DNA of 12,526 nucleotides from Bacteroidota bacterium (GTDB lineage: Bacteria; Bacteroidota; Ignavibacteria; Ignavibacteriales; Melioribacteraceae): the NCBI GenBank assembly GCA_023381535.1, contig JAMCSN010000062.1, positions 1-12,526 on the forward strand. The letters are read 5' to 3'. The notes under the pieces are model-generated. The model had not been told where the DNA came from. It ran no database searches and was given only the letters and a program-made list of their open reading frames with translations. Both the position numbers and the translations under genes were made by a program. Shown piece by piece: positions 1 to 6,449 of the stretch. Each line of letters opens with the position of its first letter. Positions within the stretch are counted from its first letter, which is position 1.

Positions 1-1271
1 GTGTTCAAAGTTTTGTTGTGTACAGCTCAACACCGGCAACTCCAGTTGTGCCGTATTTATCTTGGCCGATAGGCGGTGCAACAGTATATGCTAATCCTCC
101 TTCTTTCTATTGGTATTTAGGAACATACTCAACCGGATTAGAATTTTATTTTGAATATGATGATAACTCCGGAATGGGTTCACCAAATGGGAATTCCGGT
201 TGGATTACCAGCTTGTATTACACATTGCCTTCGGGTTTAACTTCAGGTACATGGTACTGGCATGTTAAATCAAGATTAGCAGCACCACCAAACACAGAAT
301 CAACTTGGTCGACAACAGAGAGTTTTGTTATTCCGGCATCATCAAGCACAGTTCCAACACCAACTCCAACGTCACCAATTGGCGGTGCAACCATTTACGT
401 ACTCAACCCAACGTTAAGTTATTATGCATATTCTGCATCTGCATTGGAATATCAAATAAATTATTCAGCGTGGCCAAGTACAGATGTTAATGGTGTATTG
501 AATGTAGCCAACACATCTTCGCTTTGGACCTCGAGCACAAGTTATCCATTGAGCGGTCTTACACCGGGAGTAACATATTACTGGCAAGTAAGAGCTCGAT
601 TAGCTGCCACACCAGCATCAGTATCCAACTGGTCAACAGTAGCAACATTTACAACCGCCGCCGGAGCGTTTGCTGTGGTGCCATTAATTGGCAGCCCCAA
701 CAACGGTCAATCGATAAATAATACTACAGCCGTTCTGTCGTGGATAATTCCTACGCAGAGTTCTTCGCCATTAACATACAATGTAGAATACGCAAGCAAA
801 CCTGACATGAGCGATGCAGCAAGAATTAGCAATGTTAAACAACCATTTCATCAGGTAAGCGGACTAAATCCGAACACGACTTACTACTGGAGAGTATCTT
901 CGGCTAACGCGAGCGGCACAAGCAATTATTCTTCAACCGGAACGTTCAAAACAAATAATGTTACAGATGTTCCAAATGAGCAGGTTATACCGACTGCTTA
1001 TGAGCTATCACAAAACTATCCTAATCCTTTCAACCCTACAACCAACATAACTTATTCGTTGCCTCAGAATTCATTTGTAACGATTAAGATTTACGACATG
1101 TTGGGCAGGGAAGTGAAGACACTCATTAACGGTGAAATGACTTCGGGTGTTCACTCTGTTGAATGGAAAGGGGACAACCAATTCGGCGATTTAGTTGCAA
1201 GCGGTACTTACATCTACCGGATTACAGCCGGTGATTTTGTGGCAACTAAGAAAATGGTATTACTTAAATAA
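1..1271 (+). CDS. T9SS-secreted multi-domain Fn3/Ig-like protein, C-terminal part (5' end outside window)
   Basis: This is the C-terminal 420-odd residues of a large exported protein. The frame is open from base 3 with no real start in the window, so the gene begins upstream; the first GTG, at 18, is inside the protein. Counting from that GTG, two homologous beta-sandwich-like units contain WPIGGATVY (residues 16-24) and SPIGGATIY (119-127), and each ends in a 'WYW/YYW..V..RLAA' strand. A third, Fn3-like unit spans about 218-313, with 'GLNPNTTYYWRV'. Residues about 329-417 form a type A T9SS sorting domain: 'LSQNYPNPFNPTT', then 'VTIKIYDMLGREVKTL', 'SGTYIYRI' and a final 'KKMVLLK'. In this family the tail directs passage across the outer membrane and is removed or anchored at the surface. 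No catalytic domain is visible, so the ligand or enzymatic role is unknown. The call as a T9SS client is firm; the function is not. Confidence 0.93.
   Translation, partial: VQSFVVYSSTPATPVVPYLSWPIGGATVYANPPSFYWYLGTYSTGLEFYFEYDDNSGMGSPNGNSGWITSLYYTLPSGLTSGTWYWHVKSRLAAPPNTESTWSTTESFVIPASSSTVPTPTPTSPIGGATIYVLNPTLSYYAYSASALEYQINYSAWPSTDVNGVLNVANTSSLWTSSTSYPLSGLTPGVTYYWQVRARLAATPASVSNWSTVATFTTAAGAFAVVPLIGSPNNGQSINNTTAVLSWIIPTQSSSPLTYNVEYASKPDMSDAARISNVKQPFHQVSGLNPNTTYYWRVSSANASGTSNYSSTGTFKTNNVTDVPNEQVIPTAYELSQNYPNPFNPTTNITYSLPQNSFVTIKIYDMLGREVKTLINGEMTSGVHSVEWKGDNQFGDLVASGTYIYRITAGDFVATKKMVLLK
63..656 (+). repeat. Tandem protein-domain repeat, period about 309 bases (103 codons)
   Basis: Two consecutive units of the T9SS protein are related. 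The 11-base string ggcggtgcaac occurs at 72-82 and again at 381-391, exactly 309 bases apart and in the same frame. Both units carry P-I-G-G-A-T-(V/I)-Y near the start and a 'Y-W-x-V-(K/R)-(S/A)-R-L-A-A' strand near the end. The DNA has otherwise diverged, so this is an old domain duplication and not a recent copy. The reading before base 18 (VQSFVV) resembles the end of the first unit (TESFVI), which suggests another copy lies upstream of the window. Confidence 0.75.
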
Positions 1272-1310
1272 CACTCAACAATTAAGTAAGTGATAACTCA
1301 TAACAGAGGA

Positions 1311-1317
1311 AAAGAGG
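1311..1317 (+). promoter_or_regulatory. Shine-Dalgarno site of the 30-codon ORF
   Basis: AAAGAGG lies six bases upstream of the ATG at 1324, preceded by a second purine block, AGAGGA, at 1305-1310. This is among the best ribosome-binding sites in the window and is the main reason to treat the tiny ORF downstream as translated. Confidence 0.6.
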
Positions 1318-1323
1318 TTTGAA

Positions 1324-1416
1324 ATGAAAAAGATAATTGCGCCGCTGTTTGTTGCATTCATACTAGTCGTTATAGCTCTCGCATTGTATGCATGTCATCA
1401 GGCTTATTTTTCTTGA
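1324..1416 (+). CDS. Putative 30-residue membrane or lipoprotein-like micropeptide
   Basis: A short ORF (30 codons plus TGA) lies 52 bases after the T9SS gene and just before a strong terminator. It encodes two lysines, then a hydrophobic stretch (about residues 4-22, rich in I, V, L, F and A), then 'LYAC' at 21-24 and a six-residue tail, HQAYFS. K-K, hydrophobic core and a cysteine preceded by L-x-A resembles a lipoprotein signal peptide. Tyrosine at -2 is unusual, and the mature peptide would be only seven residues. Alternatively it is a single-pass membrane peptide. A good Shine-Dalgarno sequence precedes it, and the ORF sits between a gene end and a terminator, so it could be the last cistron of the upstream transcript. 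I do not recognise a family. Translation is plausible from the signals, but function is unknown. Confidence 0.5.
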   Translation: MKKIIAPLFVAFILVVIALALYACHQAYFS

Positions 1417-1449
1417 TGCTGTTGAATATATTCTGATTGCTTGAAATCG

Positions 1450-1478
1450 AAAAGGTCACTTTAAAAAGTGACCTTTTT
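1450..1478 (+). terminator. Strong intrinsic (Rho-independent) terminator
   Basis: A perfect 13-base-pair stem, AAAAGGTCACTTT at 1450-1462 paired with AAAGTGACCTTTT at 1465-1477, encloses the two bases AA; the real loop is probably four or more bases once the innermost pairs open. The 3' arm ends in a run of five T at 1474-1478. The near-symmetrical A-run before the stem means it could also work on the minus strand, but no minus-strand gene reads into it. It ends the transcript carrying the T9SS gene and the micropeptide, so the epimerase downstream should have its own promoter. Confidence 0.88.
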
Positions 1479-1534
1479 GCTTTAAACGAATTACCGCTTC
1501 ATTTATATTACTCTCTATCAAAATTGCAGTTGTA

Positions 1535-2572
1535 ATGAAAATCTCTTACGCAAAATATTCACTCGAATTGAAACATCAATTCACAATCTCTTTTAGTACA
1601 AGAAAATTCACGCCGATTGTAATAATTCGTCTGGAACAAAACGGAATTTTCGGTTACGGTGAAGCAAGTCTCCCGCCGTATCTGCCCGAAGATCAGGAAT
1701 CTGTTGTTCGTTTTTTGTCGAAAGTAGAACTTCATGATTTGAAAAACTACGATGATCTTGTTGATAATTTAGAAAATATAAATAAGATTTCTTCAGCAGA
1801 TCAAGCGGCGAAGGCGTCGATTGACATTGCATTGCATGACTTGCTGGGAAAAATCCAAAACCAAAGTTGCAGCAAAATTTACAATCTGCTTTCCGCTCAA
1901 TTGCCTTTAACCTCATTTACAATCGGGATCGACAATGAAGATGTGATAAAACAAAAAGTGAGTGAAGCAGACGAGTTCAAAATTCTAAAAATAAAATTGG
2001 GCACTGATAAAGATAAACAGTTAATCAACATGATCAGACAATTAACAGACAAACCTCTGTATGTGGATGCAAACCAAGGATGGGACAAAAAAGAAAAAGC
2101 GCTGGAGATGATTGAGTGGTTAAGCAAACAAAACGTTGTTCTTGTCGAGCAGCCCACGCCAAAAACAAATTTCAGCGATACGAAATGGCTTACTGCAAAT
2201 TCACCTTTACCAATTATTGCCGATGAATCATTTCAACAACTGGAAGATTTAGAACGAGTGAGAGAAACTTTCTCAGGAATTAACGTGAAGCTGATGAAAT
2301 GCACCGGCATTAGAGAAGCTTATAAAATTATTATGAAAGCAAAAGAGTATGACCTAAAAATTATGTTGGGCTGCATGACGGAAACATCGTGCGGAATTTC
2401 TGCTGCGATTCAATTGGCGTCACTGGCTGATTTTGCCGATCTCGACGGCAACCAGCTCATCAAGAACGATCCCTTTGCAACAAAAACTGTTCAAGATGGA
2501 AGACTGATCGCGTCAACTCGTCCGGGGTTAGGTGTTGATCTTGCAAGTACAATTGAATTTGTTGATCTGTGA
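1535..2572 (+). CDS. Dipeptide epimerase (L-Ala-D/L-Glu epimerase-like, enolase superfamily)
   Basis: A cytoplasmic enzyme of 345 residues, the usual length for the muconate-lactonizing subgroup of the enolase superfamily. Family members of this type interconvert L-Ala-D-Glu and L-Ala-L-Glu when peptidoglycan peptides are recycled; related enzymes use other dipeptides. The N-terminal capping domain spans about 1-120 and the barrel about 125-330. Visible active-site elements are the K-x-K pair (K152, K154), metal ligands D178 (in VDAN), E205 (in VEQP) and D230 (in IADES), and the opposing lysine K252 (in NVK). D302-L-D304 ('ADLDG') matches the D-x-D motif that binds the substrate amino group in dipeptide epimerases, which favours this call over other superfamily members. 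The start at 1535 has no clear Shine-Dalgarno but gives the expected N-terminus. No peptidase or transporter of a recycling pathway is adjacent. Exact dipeptide specificity cannot be read from sequence. Confidence 0.88.
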   Translation: MKISYAKYSLELKHQFTISFSTRKFTPIVIIRLEQNGIFGYGEASLPPYLPEDQESVVRFLSKVELHDLKNYDDLVDNLENINKISSADQAAKASIDIALHDLLGKIQNQSCSKIYNLLSAQLPLTSFTIGIDNEDVIKQKVSEADEFKILKIKLGTDKDKQLINMIRQLTDKPLYVDANQGWDKKEKALEMIEWLSKQNVVLVEQPTPKTNFSDTKWLTANSPLPIIADESFQQLEDLERVRETFSGINVKLMKCTGIREAYKIIMKAKEYDLKIMLGCMTETSCGISAAIQLASLADFADLDGNQLIKNDPFATKTVQDGRLIASTRPGLGVDLASTIEFVDL

Positions 2573-2638
2573 GAACCTCGGATTTCTAATTACAGTTTAG
2601 TTTTTTCTACCATTTATGTATATTCTGCCGAAAAAAAT

Positions 2639-2643
2639 GAGGA
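2639..2643 (+). promoter_or_regulatory. Shine-Dalgarno site choosing the ATG at 2652
   Basis: GAGGA lies eight bases before the ATG at 2652. The in-frame ATGs at 2616 and 2637 have no comparable site, and the extra N-terminal residues they would add show no family features. The later start is therefore preferred. Confidence 0.5.
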
Positions 2644-2651
2644 ATGTTTTC

Positions 2652-3302
2652 ATGCCGAAACATTATGTTTCGAACAAAGATGAAACCGTCAGAATGTTTG
2701 AAAGCGATTGGATGGAAGCGTTATCACATGTTCATTGGACTGTGCCGCTATGGTTATTTACACCTATCATTCTTTACTTTTTTTACCGCGGTTATGTTGA
2801 ATTTGATCTATCTCTCTCGCAAATCGTTTTGATGTTTTTGACCGGCATAATAGTTTGGACATTCACAGAATACACTTTGCATAGATTTGTTTTTCACTTC
2901 ATACCTAAAAGTTCGTGGGGCAAGCGACTTCATTTTATTGTGCACGGTGTTCATCATGATTATCCCAAGGATTCAAAAAGATTGGTGATGCCGCCTTCGG
3001 TCAGCATTCCGTTGGCAACGTTTTTCTATATTTTGTTCGATCTAATAATTGGGAACGTCGATGTCGCACCTTTCTTTGTGGGGTTTTTAGTCGGATATTT
3101 ATTTTATGATACCACGCATTATGCCGTTCATCATTTCAACATGCACAATAAGTTTTGGCTTGCAATAAAAAATCATCACATGAAACATCATTACCAGAAT
3201 CCGGATCTGGGTTACGGTGTTAGCCAGCCCACGTGGGATTATGTATTTGGTACAACATTTCCGGTTAAGGAAGAAGCTGATCTTACAGATTTAACGGATT
3301 AA
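2652..3302 (+). CDS. Fatty acid 2-hydroxylase-like membrane di-iron enzyme (FA2H/Scs7 family)
   Basis: An integral-membrane enzyme of about 216 residues in the fatty acid hydroxylase/sterol desaturase superfamily. Counted from the ATG at 2652, the histidine boxes are H77-RFVF-H82, H94 and H98-GVH-H102 region ('HGVHH'), H156-YAV-HH, and 'HHMKHH' at about 175-180. Together these are expected to bind two irons. Hydrophobic segments flank them, at about residues 30-46, 55-72 and 115-150. The pattern 'EYTLHRFVFH...HGVHHDYPKDSKRLVMPP...GYGV...WDYVFGT' is characteristic of the FA2H/Scs7 branch, which places a 2-hydroxyl on the fatty acyl chain of sphingolipids. The eukaryotic proteins carry an N-terminal cytochrome b5 domain; it is missing here, so electrons must come from a separate donor. 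A 79-base gap follows the epimerase. Substrate in this bacterium (sphingolipid, other 2-hydroxy lipid) is inferred. A carotenoid or sterol substrate is less likely given the motifs. Confidence 0.87.
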   Translation: MPKHYVSNKDETVRMFESDWMEALSHVHWTVPLWLFTPIILYFFYRGYVEFDLSLSQIVLMFLTGIIVWTFTEYTLHRFVFHFIPKSSWGKRLHFIVHGVHHDYPKDSKRLVMPPSVSIPLATFFYILFDLIIGNVDVAPFFVGFLVGYLFYDTTHYAVHHFNMHNKFWLAIKNHHMKHHYQNPDLGYGVSQPTWDYVFGTTFPVKEEADLTDLTD

Positions 3303-3321
3303 GATTTTTAAAAAAATCTGT
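3285..3321 (+). terminator. Weak hairpin at the end of the hydroxylase gene, possible terminator
   Basis: ACAGATTT at 3285-3292 can pair with AAATCTGT at 3314-3321, and inside it AGATTTTT at 3302-3309 can pair with AAAAATCT at 3312-3319; the two folds exclude each other. A T-rich stretch (gtttttctt) follows at about 3326-3334. All stems are AT-rich and the arms overlap the stop codon, so this is at best a leaky terminator. The hydroxylase and GH9 genes may still be co-transcribed. Confidence 0.3.
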
Positions 3322-3355
3322 GATTGTTTTTCTTCATGATGTATCCGGCTTGAAT

Positions 3356-3361
3356 AAAGGA
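3356..3361 (+). promoter_or_regulatory. Shine-Dalgarno site choosing the ATG at 3368
   Basis: AAAGGA lies six bases before the ATG at 3368. Starting there places a positively charged residue and a hydrophobic core directly at the N-terminus, as a signal peptide requires. A longer open frame back to a GTG at 3320 would put 16 residues in front of it and has no ribosome-binding site. Confidence 0.6.
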
Positions 3362-3367
3362 CATTTA

Positions 3368-5032
3368 ATGTACTCCCATATCAAAGAATTCTTGCTGGTC
3401 ATCTTCTTGATTGCTTTGCCATATTGCAATGCAAGTCTAGAAGCCGAACCGGAAGTTTATTTTCGTTTCAATCAAGCCGGGTTTTTACCATCGGACTACA
3501 AATCAGTGGTGATTCTGTCTAAGAGTAAATTAGACGGCGGGAAAATCCAAATTGTAAATACTGCGAATGGACATTCTGCGTACAGCGTCTCGATTGGGAT
3601 TAATCATGGCGCATACGGAAATTTCAAATACACGTACATAATTGATTTTACAAATGTCGTAACAGAGGGAGAATACTATTTCCAATTTGGTCGGCAAAAA
3701 TCTTTCAGTTTCAAAATAAGCAGATACATATTTAACGGTGTAGCTGATTCTCTATTGCAATTCTTCCGAGTCCAAAGATGTGGTTTTACTGATCCTGAAC
3801 TTCATAAAGTTTGTCACATCGCCGATGCAACCAGTCTGATCGAAGGCAATAAGAAAATCGCACAGTCGTTCGATGTTACCGGTGGCTGGCACGATGCCGG
3901 TGATTACGTAAAATTTCTGAACACAACAGCATACGCAACTTACATGCTTTTGTTTTCATACGAATTCGATCCGGTCAAATTTGGTTTCGACAATAATCAC
4001 AACAACGTTCCCGATCTTATTGAAGAAGCAAAAATCGGTTTGGACTGGATGCTGCGATGCCGCTACAAATATAATGAGCTGATTACTCAGGTTCAGGATT
4101 TGCGCGATCATGATGTGGGTTGGAGAATGCCTGAAGACGATAAACTTGAGTTCGACAGACCGGCATATATCGGAATCGGCAAAAACTTGATAGGGATTTA
4201 TTCCGCAACTATGTCTTTGGCATATAGAATATGGAATGAAAAAATTCGTTATCCCGATTTTGCAAAAAAATGTTTGGACGTAGCTAAGCAGTTGTATTCG
4301 ATCCGCGAACAAGTTCAAAATGTTGACAGCAGCGGAACCGGATCATACTTGGATAAAAAATATCTCGGCAAGATGGCATTAGGCGCCGTAGAACTATACA
4401 TCTCAACCCACGACCAAAATTATTTGACTGAAGCAAAAAATTATGCTGATTCGGCCGGTTCAGATTTCTGGTGGAGCTGGGGTGATATCAACACGCTGGC
4501 TCACTATAGATTAGCAAAATATTTCCCGAAGTACATGGATTTCATTTCGAAAAATCTTGAAACATTTAACAAGAACAAGAACGAAAATATTTTTGAAAAA
4601 GGCGCGGCGCTTTCTTGGGGGACAAATGTTACTCTGCTCGGAATTGCTCTTCAAGAAATTCTATATAAAAAGTTGTCCGGCAGTAGTCGGTTCGATACTC
4701 TCGCCACACTTCAAAGAGATTTTGTACTAGGTAGAAATCCTTGGGGTGTAAGTTTCATTTCTGGTGTTGGTAAAAACTACACAGAAAATTTTCATCACCA
4801 AATTGCGTATTTAACTGGAAAGCTGCCGGGAGGATTTGCCGCTGGTCCCGCAACAAAAGAGTTCGTGGACAAAGCGAATATCAAGTTTGATAAGATTGAT
4901 AAATATGCTAAATTTCAGTCGAAAGAGATGTACTATAGAGATGATCGGCAAGATTATATAACGAATGAACCGACCATCACAGGCAATGCTACCGCAATTT
5001 TTGTTTTTGGCGCTTACTCCAGCAAAAAATAG
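3368..5032 (+). CDS. Exported glycoside hydrolase family 9 enzyme (endoglucanase/cellulase family)
   Basis: A 554-residue secreted enzyme. A signal peptide occupies about residues 1-22 (hydrophobic LLVIFLIAL, cleavage near CNAS). An Ig-like N-terminal domain follows at about 29-118 ('FRFNQAGFLP...GEYYFQF'), as in CelD-type GH9 proteins. The (alpha/alpha)6 catalytic domain covers about 125-550. 'GGWHDAGDYVKF' holds D176 and D179 (nucleophilic-water base region), and E544 in 'YITNEPTITGNA' is the expected catalytic acid. The conserved histidine motif reads F-H-H-Q (495-498) where many GH9 enzymes have P-H-H-R, so subsite contacts may differ. There is no carbohydrate-binding module and no T9SS tail, suggesting the enzyme stays in the periplasm. 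GH9 enzymes cut beta-1,4-glucans; a few act on related glycans. The next gene starts 149 bases later on the same strand and begins an apparent polysaccharide locus. Family assignment is firm; substrate is not. Confidence 0.92.
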   Translation: MYSHIKEFLLVIFLIALPYCNASLEAEPEVYFRFNQAGFLPSDYKSVVILSKSKLDGGKIQIVNTANGHSAYSVSIGINHGAYGNFKYTYIIDFTNVVTEGEYYFQFGRQKSFSFKISRYIFNGVADSLLQFFRVQRCGFTDPELHKVCHIADATSLIEGNKKIAQSFDVTGGWHDAGDYVKFLNTTAYATYMLLFSYEFDPVKFGFDNNHNNVPDLIEEAKIGLDWMLRCRYKYNELITQVQDLRDHDVGWRMPEDDKLEFDRPAYIGIGKNLIGIYSATMSLAYRIWNEKIRYPDFAKKCLDVAKQLYSIREQVQNVDSSGTGSYLDKKYLGKMALGAVELYISTHDQNYLTEAKNYADSAGSDFWWSWGDINTLAHYRLAKYFPKYMDFISKNLETFNKNKNENIFEKGAALSWGTNVTLLGIALQEILYKKLSGSSRFDTLATLQRDFVLGRNPWGVSFISGVGKNYTENFHHQIAYLTGKLPGGFAAGPATKEFVDKANIKFDKIDKYAKFQSKEMYYRDDRQDYITNEPTITGNATAIFVFGAYSSKK

Positions 5033-5166
5033 CGGCTGTTCTGTTTTGAGGCAGGTTGTTTTCATTTCTCAATTTTAGATTTTCGGTTTTGTTTTTGCTT
5101 CGATTTTGTTCGAGAATCCTTACTGCTGATGGCATATTAGTTGAAAATTATGTGATGTCTAATATC

Positions 5167-5175
5167 AAAGGCGAG
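5167..5175 (+). promoter_or_regulatory. Possible Shine-Dalgarno region for the ATG at 5182
   Basis: AAAGGCGAG ends six bases before the ATG at 5182. The in-frame ATG at 5155 and the TTG at 5056 lack any such sequence, and the reading between 5056 and 5155 looks like translated noncoding sequence (F-rich, no family match). The conserved KaiC-like domain starts only a few residues after the 5182 start, so nothing recognisable is lost. Confidence 0.45.
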
Positions 5176-5181
5176 TTCAAA

Positions 5182-6447
5182 ATGACGAATTCTGTACGAA
5201 GAATTCCATCTGGTTTTACATTCATAGACCAAAATTGGGGCGGTATTTATAGAGGCGGCAGTTACCTTTTGATCGGCCCTAGAAAATCGGGTCGCACTTT
5301 AATCGGACTACAATTTGCTCTAGAGGCAGCAAAGTCAAACGAAGTTTGTCTTTATTTCACATTGATGCGTCCTAAGGATTTGATGATACAGGCTGCGTCG
5401 CTGAACTTTGACATTCAGACTTACATGAATCAGAACCTTATCATAGTTGTTCGAGTTGCACCGCCAAATGATATTTACGAAATGTACAATCCGGATGATT
5501 ATCTTGTTGAGTATCTGAATGATATTGTAACAGTGGTTGAACAGTATCATCCGACAAGAATTATTTTTGATGAACTAACTCCGTTTGTAGGTTTCAGAAA
5601 TCTTGACTACTTAAAAGATGCGTTTCTTCACACATTGGAAACTATAGAAGAGAGAGACATCACCAGTTTGTTTATAATTAGCGAACCGGCAACTCAGAAG
5701 GCTCAATCTATTGTTGAAGGTTTATCGCAGTATGTTACCGCAATGATCCGTTTGAAGAAAGATGCATACGGAAAAGAAGATAGGTATCAGGGCGGATTCG
5801 TTACGATAACTCCAAACGTTGGTCATACCGAAGGACAATTCTCATCGGCTTACAGAATTGAACCATACAAAGGAGTAACCACGGATTTATCATTTGAAGC
5901 AACGAGTGTGACTGACGAATTCGTTCCGCCTCCGCCTACAACGACACACAGATTTTCGAAACCAACAATGGTTGATGTCCCATCAGAACCTTATGCGTTC
6001 TCGAACGTGTATAACTACAATGATTTTCTTTTGATTTTGAATAACCAGATTGCACTCTACAAAAGTACCGGACAAAGTTTTAATCTTATTTCATTTAGAT
6101 TGGATCCGGCTGCCCAAACACGAGGGCTGCTAACGCTCAACCAATTACAAAACGCAATTAGAATCTCAACCAACAAAAAAGATAAATTATGTATAATTGA
6201 TAATAAAATCGTTGTTCTGCTTGTACGGGGAAGTCTGAAAAGCGTTGTTGATCTCATATCAAGTGTTCAGAACAATTTACCCAGTCGGGACACAAACTAC
6301 ATTAATGCTGTATTGGATTTTATTTCTATTTACAATCTCGAAGTAGATGATAGGATCGAAAACGGTGAAAGCATGATGGAATTAGTTTTATCATCAGATA
6401 AACCGCATTCGTCAACCTATCAGCCCTTGAATAAATATATTGGTTGA
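5182..6447 (+). CDS. KaiC/RecA-like domain protein with degenerate GGDEF-like C-terminus, putative regulator of polysaccharide export
   Basis: A soluble 421-residue protein with no signal peptide or membrane segment. Residues about 6-225 look like a KaiC/RadA-type RecA fold: 'IPSGFTFIDQNWGGIYRGGSYLL' leads into G32-PRKSG-R38-T39, a Walker A motif in which the lysine is arginine. 'RIIFDE' (D130, E131) is a good Walker B. After a proline-rich linker (PPPP at 249-252), residues about 278-393 follow the layout of a GGDEF domain: 'FNLISFRLD', then helix, 'NKKDKLCIIDNKIVVLL', and a terminal 'ENGESMMELVLSSD' resembling the end of the fold. The GGDEF signature is absent, and the place of the I-site RxxD reads NKKD. 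It is therefore unlikely to make c-di-GMP. Its stop codon overlaps the exporter's start, implying a joint function. Comparison with BcsE, a cellulose-secretion regulator with a degenerate GGDEF module, is inference from architecture and context. Confidence 0.72.
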   Translation: MTNSVRRIPSGFTFIDQNWGGIYRGGSYLLIGPRKSGRTLIGLQFALEAAKSNEVCLYFTLMRPKDLMIQAASLNFDIQTYMNQNLIIVVRVAPPNDIYEMYNPDDYLVEYLNDIVTVVEQYHPTRIIFDELTPFVGFRNLDYLKDAFLHTLETIEERDITSLFIISEPATQKAQSIVEGLSQYVTAMIRLKKDAYGKEDRYQGGFVTITPNVGHTEGQFSSAYRIEPYKGVTTDLSFEATSVTDEFVPPPPTTTHRFSKPTMVDVPSEPYAFSNVYNYNDFLLILNNQIALYKSTGQSFNLISFRLDPAAQTRGLLTLNQLQNAIRISTNKKDKLCIIDNKIVVLLVRGSLKSVVDLISSVQNNLPSRDTNYINAVLDFISIYNLEVDDRIENGESMMELVLSSDKPHSSTYQPLNKYIG

Positions 6448-6449
6448 TG
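6445..6449 (+). promoter_or_regulatory. TGATG stop/start overlap (translational coupling)
   Basis: The stop codon TGA of the KaiC-like gene (6445-6447) shares its last base with the ATG of the exporter gene (6447-6449). No good Shine-Dalgarno precedes this ATG, so ribosomes ending the first gene probably restart on the second. This ties the two products' amounts together. A TTG directly before the ATG is in frame but needlessly adds one residue. Confidence 0.8.

Noticed and set aside
3320..3367. Longer GH9 N-terminus starting at a GTG
   Set aside because: It would bury the signal peptide behind 16 extra residues, has no ribosome-binding site and lies in a possible hairpin; the ATG at 3368 has AAAGGA at good spacing.
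3956..4318. 120-codon minus-strand ORF inside the GH9 gene, with similar antisense ORFs at 1608-1916, 1897-2157 and 4811-5065
   Set aside because: They lie wholly or almost wholly opposite strongly supported genes, show no coherent domains and are expected shadows of the coding frame.
5056..5181. Longer KaiC-like N-terminus from a TTG at 5056 or the ATG at 5155
   Set aside because: The extra sequence looks like translated noncoding DNA and has no family match. The ATG at 5182 has the only plausible Shine-Dalgarno. The 5155 start cannot be fully excluded.
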